This document shows, piece after piece, positions 55,960-64,000 of a stretch of 64,000 nucleotides of DNA. Made by a program: the position numbers and the translations under genes. Origin of the DNA: Catonia carolina (lineage: Eukaryota; Arthropoda; Insecta; Hemiptera; Achilidae); the NCBI GenBank assembly GCA_035578175.1, contig JAQMRL010000044.1:744001-808000 (forward strand). Reading direction: 5' to 3'. The notes beneath the pieces were generated by a model. It did not search any database, had not been told where the DNA came from, and saw only the letters and a program-made list of their open reading frames with translations. Every line of letters starts with the position of its first letter. The first letter of the stretch is position 1.

Positions 55960-57271
55960 TTGCTTTATCTTGCCTATATCATTGGATGGAAAGTATTGTT
56001 TTCATGTCGATTTTCGAAATCGAGTTTTTAGACCCCTGAACACAAAAAACATGTTTTTAGCGATTGTTCTGCGTGTGAATAAAATGGCATCGGAACATCG
56101 TACGATGTTGAAACTTGAAACTTAACTTGGGTACTATTAGAGGACCTGAGACCTGGCACAAACATTTTCATCAAAATCGGTCAACCGGAAGTAGTAGTTT
56201 ATTCGTGTCATTTTTCACTTTTTTTGGGATTTTCTCAAAAAACGGTTCCTACAATTTCTTTTAAAACTGCCTTATTTACTATATTTTTTGCGCTCTACAA
56301 GATAGGGTAGGCACGCCATGTCTGCAGATATTCTTAGAGAGGCTGTGCTCTCGTAAAAAAAGTTTTCTTTTTAAGATTGCGGCCTTAATATGCATTTTAG
56401 AGCAGAAGTATATATAATAAAAGCTGTAAAAAATGTAAAAACCTACAAATTTTATTCCAAATATTTCTTTGTATAACGCTTAGTTTAGCGGTAATTAGTA
56501 ATTTTCTGTTTTTTGTTTTCATGAAAATCTGTAAAAATGGTTTTTATTAAGATTTCGGCCTTAGTATGCATTTTACGATAAAAAGTATATAATCAAATTT
56601 ATAGGAAATTAATCTGCCCATAACAGACGGGTGGAGTGTCAAATTTTTTACACTCAATCTGTTAGTTGCAGGGCTAAAATAAATAGTTCTGTTTCTTGTC
56701 ACATGGTCAGCCAATTAAATGACTGAATCATTTAAGAACAGAAGAGGTAGAGGTGTAAAAGACACTAATCAGAGTTATTTCCTCTGAAAGTAATGAATTT
56801 CATTATACAGCCACACCCTGTGGTGAATGAAGTGAAGGTGTTATTTGCAGAGTGGAAGATATGTGCTTTTCAGAGGGCCCGGCATGCTGATAAGCATACT
56901 TTTCCACTCAGTGAGGAAGGCAATGGTAAACCACCTCACTCCTCGTTTTACTTAGTAAAACCTCTACAGGTTCAAACCAGCTTTTTGGCTGATGACCTAA
57001 AAAACAACAGGAAATTAAAATATCTGCAACTTTCATTTAATACATTTTTCTCTACAGAGCCTACTTTAGCGTCAAGGTGTGATTTTCCGCTTTATTAAGT
57101 GAACTGTTGATTTTAATTTTGCGTCTTTCACTCATGATTAAAATTAGGTTATGTTTTATGAGGTTAGTTTTTTTGTTTATTTCTAATGTTTTATTACTAA
57201 AATTAGGTTATATTGGTCATTATTTGCATTGGAAAGAAAAAGTCGTGTGAGTGTTCACACCAGATTTTTTT
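55960..57271 (+). mobile_element. H element, full length, with R420 insertion
   Basis: GCTTTATCTTGCCTATATCA to GGAAAGAAAAAGTCGTGTGAG and TTCACACCAGATTTTTT. About 906 bp once R420 and its duplication are removed. Confidence 0.92.
56613..57008 (+). mobile_element. R420 retroposon with 10-bp target duplication
   Basis: AGGAAATTAA flanks both sides (56603-56612 and 57009-57018). The insertion point in H is the same as in the copy at 21525. The ORF at 56793-57098 crosses its boundary and is not a gene. Confidence 0.92.
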
Positions 57272-57556
57272 GAACTCCATTCATGATAATATCTTAAAAA
57301 CTAGTTGCACCCTTTTCAAACACCCTGTAGTTTTAACTGAACAAATTAATTTATAAATAAATACTTTATATTAATTTAAACGTAAATTTTGTTTTTCTTT
57401 AAAATAACCTACTAGACCCAAACAAACTAGGTCCCAAACAAAGTCTTATCATGCAGCTTTCTGTCAAAAAGAAAACTTCCCACGCCACCTCACACAACTT
57501 TATATGGTCATAAAAAAACAAGCATTATTATAGTACATTGAATAAGCTTGCATTTT
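57272..57556. other. unassigned spacer
   Basis: Nothing recognised between two H copies. Confidence 0.4.
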
Positions 57557-57785
57557 TACTTTCTCTTAACTGTACAAATAAGTAGGAAGCAAAGTATTGT
57601 TTTTGTAGATTTTTCAAAATCGAGTTTTTACTGGATATACACGTAGTCAGACCCTCTGAACCCAAGAAACAGGTTTTTAGCAATTGGTCTGTGTGTGTGT
57701 GTGAACAAAATATCTCAAGAATGGAACATCAAACGAAGTTGAACCTTGAAATATACGTTAGGTACTACTAAAGATCCGCACATGA
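57557..57785 (+). mobile_element. H element, 5' fragment
   Basis: TTACTTTCTCTTAACTGTAC to TTAGGTACTACTAAAGATCC. Carries a short (GT)n at 57690-57704. Confidence 0.85.
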
Positions 57786-57863
57786 AAATTAATACGTTCT
57801 TATTATTATAAGAACAATAATAATATGCTTTATTTACAAAACTAGTATTTCCAGATAACTTAA

Positions 57864-58858
57864 AAATCTGATGTGAAACACACGACTTTCTCTTGCCAGT
57901 GTAAGTAATGAACAATATAACTTGTGTTTGTTTAATTCTAACTACATTGGCATCAGTTTTTCGGTTCCGCGAATACCAGGTGAGTATACATTTACAAAGT
58001 TTCCACTTCCAAAATAGTAAACAATGTAAAATGAAAATCAACCTCCGTAGAACATAAAATACGGAAAATCAATAATAATCACCTCCGAACTAGGTTCTGT
58101 AGAGAAAAACTGTTAAAATAAAAGTATTAGATTTTTACCCTATAACTTAAATTAAATATATTTTTGTCATGAAATGCATACTATGGCCGCAATCCTTAAA
58201 ACTCCCACTTTTTACAGATTTTCATGGAAAAAAAAACATAAAATTAGTAATATCAGCTGAACTAAGTGTTTTGCAAAATAATGTTTCAAATAAAAGTTAG
58301 GTTTTTAAACGTTCTACAACTTTGATTATATGCTACACTTCTGCTCTAAATTACATATTTATATGTAATCCCAAACAAATTCCCAATTTTTAGGCCGCAA
58401 TCTAAAAAAAAAAACACATTTTTTTCTACGAGAGAATAACCTTCCCAAGAATTACACCATACCTTATTTCAGCTTACCTTATCTTGTAGAGGATAAAAAA
58501 TGTAATAAATGAAGCGATTTTTTTAAAAAAATCGTAGGAGCCGTTTTTGAGAAAATCGTAAAAGAATGAAAAACTGCACAAATAAACTACATACTACTTC
58601 CGGTTGACTGATTTTGATGAAAAGTTTCGTGTCGCATCCTCTCGTGGTACTTAACTTAAATTTCAAGTTTCAACTTCGTACGATGTTCCGTTCTTAAGAT
58701 GTTTAGTTCCCACACTGACCAATAGCTAAAAAACATGGTTTTTGGACTCAGGGGGCCTGAAAACGTGTATACTCGATGAAAACTTCATTTCTAAAAATCA
58801 ACATGAAAACAATACTTTCCTTCCCTATGAATTACAAAGGGGAAGAGAAAATCCAAAT
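57864..58858 (-). mobile_element. H element, full length
   Basis: AAAATCTGATGTGAAACACA to AATTACAAAGGGGAAGAGAAA. The longest uninterrupted copy (about 995 bp), with a 25-bp insertion-like segment near 58350. Confidence 0.9.
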
Positions 58859-59612
58859 AGAAATAAAAATAATACGTAAATGCGGAGCTATTAAATTTGT
58901 TGTAAAATTACTATTACACTCTGAAACGAGCCAACAAAAACAATTTGTTTTTGTCAGATGCTCGGTACTGTAAAATAGTTATCTTGCTATAAAATGCAAA
59001 TGATTGAGTACATTCTCTTATCTGGTTTGTTACTGACGGTGATTCAACTCAATCGTTTTCGTTCAGTACGCGGTCTCTAACTAGACGGTGACATTGGGTG
59101 GACCTCATGTAAAATATTTCACTCAACGTCACGTCCAGTAAAAGTTAAACAACGCAATAATAATAATTTTTATTATTTTACAATCAGAAAGCAGCATTCT
59201 TGACATACTACACTACATTGAATGAGACCATTTGATTGGTTGATAACCTACCAGTCTAACATAGTGGAGCGAAAAAAGTTGACCTTAAAGTTAAAAAAAC
59301 TAATACCAAAAGGTACCAATGTTTCTACAGGTTCTTAAAACGTTCTAAGCTCTCTGATTGGACAATATTAACCAATCAAAATGACGCATAAGAAGAAACC
59401 TGATAGTTTAGTTTTAGCTTGTTCATTGGCCGAGGTTATTAGACTTTGATTGGTTCGATATTCTCTACCTTTGACGTCACACAGCCATCACTTGTCAATT
59501 TGGTTCGCTTTACTCACGGAACCCAAATATAATTCGTTTATTTTACATAATTTTAATTTTTTGTTTTGTTTTAATATCTTCATCATTTCGTATCATTTCG
59601 AGTGCAAATAAT
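58859..59612. other. unassigned sequence with CCAAT and CRE-like motifs
   Basis: Holds the motif cluster at 59092-59479. No transcript structure is evident. Confidence 0.4.
59231..59479. promoter_or_regulatory. cluster of CCAAT-type motifs and one TGACGTCA
   Basis: TTTGATTGGTT occurs at 59231 and 59445, and inverted at 59370. Further ATTGG words are at 59357 and 59424, with one just outside at 59092. The palindrome TGACGTCA lies at 59472-59479. CCAAT boxes and CRE sites are common in animal promoters. No gene start was found downstream, so function is inference. Confidence 0.25.
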
Positions 59613-59711
59613 ACGAGTAAATAACGAGTCCACCAGGCTTCGGTTAATATCCGTAGAAGTGAGTGCATTGAAGCCCGTTCTAATCGCCTTGAGGCTGACA
59701 GGGAAAGACAT
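59613..59711 (+). repeat. 99-bp direct duplication, copy 1
   Basis: Nearly identical to 60118-60216; I see one mismatch. It encodes SVNIRRSECIEARSNRLEAD then RERH before diverging into MKIT and a stop. Confidence 0.92.
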
Positions 59712-59951
59712 TTACAAATGAAGATAACGTAGGTTAATAAAATTTCGTTCAATTACATTATGTAACGTTTATTTCTTACTGATTTAGGATGTGGTTGTTA
59801 CTAGTTGTTGAATGAGTAAGCTTTATACTTTCTGCTATAAAAATACTTTTCTAACACATACTAAAGAAGAGAACATTCAGACATTAGTTTGACCACATCA
59901 ATCAATTAATTAACAATCGTCAATCATTAGGTACTCTGGTGGAAAAATTAA

Positions 59952-60030
59952 CACATCATCCTCATCTCACTAACTCGTGGGGTAGCTTTTTGTTCTGCAA
60001 CGTATACACATTAGGGATTAAAAAATAAAT
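59952..60030 (+). mobile_element. SINE T3 3' fragment
   Basis: ACACATCATCCTCATCTCAC, TGTTCTGCAACGTATACACA and TTAGGGATTAAAAAATAA follow the T3 3' end. It lies between the two copies of the 99-bp duplication. Confidence 0.6.
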
Positions 60031-60117
60031 TAAAAAACCAGATCCTTTAAGAACCTGGAATGAAATTCACAGTACTGCAGGTCTATTAGAGTCACACACA
60101 CTAACCCAAATAGGTAA

Positions 60118-60216
60118 CACGAGTAAATAACGAGTCCACCAAGCTTCGGTTAATATCCGTAGAAGTGAGTGCATTGAAGCCCGTTCTAATCGCCTTGAGG
60201 CTGACAGGGAAAGACA
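60118..60216 (+). repeat. 99-bp direct duplication, copy 2
   Basis: Second copy, 505 bp downstream of the first. Here the open frame continues. Confidence 0.92.
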
Positions 60217-60304
60217 TATACAATTTCGCGAGGCCGAGTCTTTTGATAAACATGAGCTACGGTTAGTGTCTCAACAGGCCACTCAGTTAATAAGAATACA
60301 ATGA
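60131..60304 (+). pseudogene. short charged open frame, helicase-tail-like
   Basis: 57 codons, open from just after an in-frame TAA to a TGA: SECIEARSNRLEADRERHIQ, then FREAESFDKHELRLVSQQ. Two related units of about 21 residues (ARxxRLxxDRERH, xxHELRLxxQQ) are visible. Arg/Glu-rich repeats of this kind precede the helicase in some insect Helitron-like proteins, so a transposon remnant is possible. That link is from memory and weak. No start codon, splice sites or helicase motifs are seen. Confidence 0.3.
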
Positions 60305-60477
60305 AATACTGTATATCATAAAGGCTAATTCACATTCACTAAAGTAATAATTATTTTTGGAAATTAACAATTAACTACGCTTCTGAAAATAATAAAGCAC
60401 TGTGTATCTTACTTATTCTAAAAACACCAAGATCTCGCTTCTACTTTACGTCCAACTATACAATTTTTTGCATTAAT

Positions 60478-60577
60478 AAAAATGCCTATATACTTTTCTC
60501 GTCATAAAAAATACAATTTTTACCGGTTTGATGGGAAAATACAGAAAACTACTATTAGGTGCTAAATTAAACACTGC
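60478..60577 (-). mobile_element. H scrap before the mariner
   Basis: ACTTTTCTCGTCATAAA, TTTTTACCGGTTTGATGGGA and ACTATTAGGTGCTAAATTAA follow the reversed H body. The mariner inserted at its right edge. Confidence 0.6.
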
Positions 60578-60692
60578 ACGAGGTGTGGCTATTAAATAAG
60601 GAGACTGACGTTGTAAAAAATTTAATTTTAATTTTATACATAATCACTTATTGTCACCTTCAATATACACTCCTTCCCTATCCCTACAACGT

Positions 60693-61244
60693 TTATGCGA
60701 ATTTCCATTGTTGGAAACAGTGCTGGAAGTCATATTCTGTCAGCTCCTTCAGGACACGTGCCGCTTTCTCTTTTACAGCTTCCACAGACTCAAATCTTGT
60801 CCCTTTTAATGCATATTTCACCTTAGGGAACAGGTAAAAGTCACATGGTGCAAGATCTGGTGAATAAGGTGGATGTTCTAACACTGAGATGCTGTACTTG
60901 ACTAGGAACCTCTTGACAGATAACGTGGAATGAGAAGGCGCATTGTCTTGGTGGAGAACCCATGATTTGTCCTTCCACATTTCGGGGCGTTTTTCCTTAC
61001 TCTTTGACGTAGTTTAGTAAGTACCTCAAGGTAGTAATATTGATTACTTGTTTGACCTTCAGGAACCCAGTGAAGGTACACAATCCCATAGATATAAAAA
61101 AAAATCATCATTGCTTTAAATTTTGACTTGCTCATTCGAGCTTTTTTTGGCTCTCGGTGAAGTTCGGCTCTTCCAAGTGCATGGATTGTGCGCTTCGTTT
61201 CCAAATAATAAGTAAAAACCACGTTTCATCACATGTTATTATCT
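60693..61244 (-). pseudogene. mariner transposase, catalytic region only
   Basis: The minus strand starts at the junction with TCDETWVFTYYLETKRTIHA (DETW with the first catalytic Asp), then KKARMSKSKFKAMMIFFY, YLHWVPEGQTSNQYYYLEVL and, after a frame slip near 60990, HQDNAPSHSTLSVKRFLVKY (second Asp) and YSPDLAPCDFYLFPKVK (third Asp). It ends FQHCFQQWKF and breaks. The three-Asp order and spacing are those of mariner (DD34D). The N-terminal DNA-binding domain, about 150 residues in the family, is missing. The frameshift and truncation make it inactive. Confidence 0.92.
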
Positions 61245-61441
61245 TCTACCTGTTCCCTAGGGTGAAATATGCATTAAAAGGGACAAGATTTGAGTCTGTG
61301 GAAGCTGTAAAAGAGAAAGCGGCACGTGTCCTGAAGGAGCTGACAGAAGATGACTTCCAGCACTGTTTCCAAAAATGGAAAATTCGCATGGAGCGTTGTA
61401 GGGATAGAGAAGGAGTGTATATTGAAGGTAACAATAAGTGA
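61245..61441 (+). pseudogene. inverted second copy of the mariner C-terminus
   Basis: The plus strand reads FPRVKYALKGTRFESVEAVK, EKAARVLKELTEDDFQHCFQ and KWKIRMERCRDREGVYIEGN, then a stop. It duplicates the end of the minus-strand transposase in the opposite orientation and preserves the true C-terminus (xYIEGNNK), which the other copy has lost. It takes the place where the N-terminal half of the gene should lie. Confidence 0.92.
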
Positions 61442-61519
61442 TTATGTATAAAATTAAAATTAAATTTTTTACAACGTCAGTCTCGTTATTTAACAGCCAC
61501 ACCTCGTATACAAGAACCG

Positions 61520-62063
61520 TTCAACCTATGTTCATCTATAGTAAACAATGTAAAATGAAAAATATTACCTAATTTTAATGAATGAATGATTCAAAATGAA
61601 AAATCAACCTCTGTAGAACTTTAACAAACGTAAAAATCACTAGCTGACGCTAAACCAGGCTCCAGCTTATAGGAAAAAAATTATTTGAAATAAAAGTTAT
61701 AGATTTTTTTAATCTCCTATAACTTTGATTATAAATACACTTACGTCGTAATAACATATTAATGCCGCAATCTTTAAAAAAATTACTACGAGAGCACATC
61801 TCTCCAAAAATGTTACCCTATTTTATAGAGCATATAAAATCTAGTATTACTAATAAATTAAGCGATTTTTTAAAAAATTCTTAAGCCATTTTTAAGAAAA
61901 AAGCAAAAATATGCTATGCATATGTTTTACGGTGAAAAATTGCACGAATAAACTCCTAGGTACTTCCGGTTGATCGATTTTGATGAAAACGTGTGTGTCG
62001 TCATGGTCCTCATGTACCAAATTTAAGTTCCAAGTTTCAACTTAGTATACTACAAACGTAAAG
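61520..62063 (-). mobile_element. H element, both ends missing
   Basis: ATGTTCATCTATAGTAAACA to TTTCAACTTAGTATACTAC. Probably the other half of the copy interrupted by the mariner, with intervening loss. Confidence 0.8.
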
Positions 62064-62124
62064 GAACGTGATTTTTTCTGAAATAATTTTGAATATATCT
62101 AATTCGGATATAGGCCTACGTATA

Positions 62125-63990
62125 CAGGGTGTTTCGTAACTCTCAAGAACCGCTTTGTAACATTACTCCTAGGGTCGAAACTAACAGAAATTACCACATA
62201 AACAATGGTCTCAGGTGTCTATATATTTTCTGTCTGTAAGTCTGCATCGTTTTACAAATTGTTTCAGCTTAATAAAATCAATATTAATGAATTTCAAAAT
62301 GGCGGATTTCTAAAAATTTCAAGATAAATTTTTTTCGAAGATCTATGGTTTTGTTAAAAACGTAGAAGGAAGACAGAAATACGCGGTTAAACGATGAATC
62401 CAACAACATATAGTTCAGGTTAACTGGATGCGAAATAAATTAAATATTGAATTTTTTATGTTACAAAAACAAGCTCATTTTTAAATGTAGTCAAAAGAAG
62501 TAGCTAAAAAATTCATTTATTTATATATTACAGTAATCTACGATTTATTTAATTTGCTTTGTTATTAAATTAGATAATTTCAACATTTTAAAAAAAATGA
62601 ATAACAGAAAAACTTCCAATTCAATAACAAAGCAAATTAAAGAAATTGTACATTAAAGTACATAATAGATTGTCTTATTAATAAATGAAATTGTTACCTA
62701 GCAACAAAATTCTTTTGACTACTAAAAGTGAGCTTGTTTCAGTAAAATCAAAAATCTGGTGCGAAAAACTTACACAACTATCTCTTGCTAATGCAAATAA
62801 TTAACAATATAACAACATTGGAGATAAACAAACAAACTAATCTCAATAAACATAATTTAATTTTAATCATGAGTGAATCACGCAAAATGAAAATCAACCT
62901 CAGTTTGGCTTAAATAAACGTCGTGGATGTTTTAATTGACTATTTATTTCAACACATATACTTTTGTCGTAAAATGCATCCTAAAGTTAAAATCTTAAAC
63001 AAATCGATTTTTTACACGTTTTCGTAAGAAAAAAGACAATCGCCGATTACCGCTAAACTAAGCGTTATGCAAAAAAATGTTTGAAATAAAATTAGTAGGA
63101 TGCTCTACGACTTTTATTTCAAACATTTTTGCGCTAAAATGTATATTAAAGCCGCAATCTTAAAAAAACATTTTTTTACGACAGCCTCCCCAAAAATTTC
63201 AGCAGACATGGCGCCTACCCTATCTTGTAGAGCATAAAAATTGTAGTAAATGAGACCATTTTTAAAAACATTGTAGGAGCCCTTTTTGAGAAAATAGCAA
63301 AAAAGTAAAAAATGACACGAATAAACTACTACTTCCTGTTGACCGATTTTGATGAAAATGTTCGTGTCGGGTCCGGTAATAGTGTCTAACTTAAGTTTCA
63401 AGTTCATACGGTGTTCCGTTCTTGAGATATTCTGTTCACACACACATACACACGCGCGCGCGCGCGCGCACACACACACAAACCAATCGCTAAACATTTT
63501 TTTGGGTTCAGGGGGTCTGAAAACGTGTAGATCTAGTGAAAACTTGACATGAAAACAATACTTTCATTCCTATATATTCATATAGGCAAGAGAAAGTAAA
63601 AATGCAATATTTCAGTTACTTCACATTCAATTGACCTGAACTAAATGTTGTTGGATCCATCGTTTAAAGGCGCATTTTTTGTCTTTCGTCTATGTTTTTA
63701 GCAGAACCAGATTATTGAAAAAATTATATTAAATTTTTTAGAAAGCCGCCATGTATTAACATTGATTTTATTAAGCTTCCACAATTTCAATGTCTTGTTA
63801 CAGGGACACATAATACCAAATTTTAAGTTAATATCGTCAACCATTATTGAAATATGAAACAATCTGCAAATAAGTTAAACAGACCTACTGACACATAACT
63901 AGACACCTGAGACCAAAGTTGATGTGGTAATGTCCGTTTGTCTCGAAGGAATAATGTTACAAAGCGGTTCTAGAGTTTCGAAACACCCAG
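62125..63990. mobile_element. long-TIR DNA transposon with nested H
   Basis: CAGGGTGTTTCG at the left and CTGGGTGTTTCG reversed at the right, with TA on each side (62123-62124 and 63991-63992). Inverted similarity extends about 330 bp (GAACCGCTTTGTAACATTA, GGTCTCAGGTGTCTA, CCAACAACATxTAGTTCAGGT). A second inner inverted pair (AACAAGCTCA, AGTCAAAAGAA) lies at 62468-62505 and 62712-62740. No coding sequence seen. The TACAGGGTG end resembles the element at 567. Confidence 0.85.
62750..63598 (-). mobile_element. H element, full length, inside the long-TIR transposon
   Basis: AAAAATCTGGTGCGAAAAAC to TTCATATAGGCAAGAGAAAGTA, 849 bp, with a mixed CA/CG tract at 63437-63480. No target duplication. 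Confidence 0.92.
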
Positions 63991-64000
63991 TATAAAACGT

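Larger units (their letters stand above)
60578..61507 (-). mobile_element. mariner element rearranged into a foldback
   Basis: Both ends read ACGAGGTGTGGCT with G/A differences and TTAAATAA. The inverted similarity continues for about 263 bp (60578-60840 against 61245-61507), covering the terminal repeat, the 3' untranslated part and the last ~60 codons of the transposase. The unique middle (60841-61244) carries the rest of the catalytic domain. The right end is followed by ATA. The left flank has GC instead of TA. Confidence 0.9.

Noticed and set aside
56793..57098. 101-codon frame with a motif shared with 3371-3613 (FPLSEEGNGKP)
   Set aside because: Both are translations of the R420 repeat. 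Reading frames are not conserved among R420 copies.
1..64000. CRISPR arrays, bacterial operons, ribosome binding sites
   Set aside because: No evenly spaced short repeats with unique spacers and no compact gene arrangement. The window is eukaryotic.

Overview
The window reads as intergenic DNA from an animal nuclear genome. An arthropod, most likely an insect, is suggested by the mix of mobile elements: mariner, Tc1-like, pogo-like and hAT remnants, several tRNA-derived SINE families, a CTRR-ended Helitron and several non-LTR (LINE) retrotransposons. A hemipteran is a guess from the look of SINE family T3. The sequence is AT-rich. I found no host protein-coding gene, no rRNA and no intact tRNA gene. 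Every recognisable peptide belongs to a decayed transposable element.

The dominant component is one dispersed family, called H here, with about 30 full or partial copies on both strands. A full copy is about 850-1000 bp. It starts TACTTTCTCTTGCC and has a (GT)n microsatellite at a fixed internal place. It then carries the inverted copy GGCAAGAGAAAGT, followed by a palindrome (GTGTGA-gtgtt-TCACAC) and CAGA-T(n). That layout resembles non-autonomous Helentrons (HINE/DINE-like). No coding capacity or helicase is visible in it.

Other named families: R420, a ~400-bp retroposon with 9-11 bp target duplications and a LINE-like 3' hairpin tail; SINEs T1, T2 and T3 with tRNA-like heads; G560, a GC-rich ~560-600 bp repeat with a TATA-like box; LINEs X, Z, W and Y, as RT or C-terminal remnants; hAT-A and hAT-P; and MITEs with TA duplications.

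Layout. 1-5.2 kb: a Tc1/mariner-type remnant, an H copy, two R420 copies head to head, a LINE scrap and a hAT transposase remnant. 5.2-13.6 kb: H copies, one split by a 639-bp MITE, plus SINEs and LINE X. 13.9-15.4 kb: an internally deleted pogo-like element. 15.4-31 kb: H copies, R420s, hAT-A, SINEs, a hAT MITE and two isolated hairpins. 32-34 kb: LINE Z split by G560. 36 kb: a complete Helitron. 37 kb: a mariner scrap. 41-51 kb: LINE Z, then two inverted copies of a hAT-A/hAT-P/MITE composite on either side of LINEs W and Y. 52-58 kb: H copies, G560 and R420. 59-60 kb: a CCAAT/CRE-like cluster and a 99-bp direct duplication with a short charged ORF. 60.6-61.5 kb: a mariner rebuilt as a foldback. 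62.1-64 kb: a long-TIR DNA transposon carrying an H copy.

Nested insertions give a partial chronology: H is old and is a frequent target of MITE, hAT, R420, LINE, SINE and probably pogo insertions, but it also inserted into the 62-kb foldback element. Boundaries of decayed copies are approximate, usually within 5-20 bp. All were found by eye, without a database.
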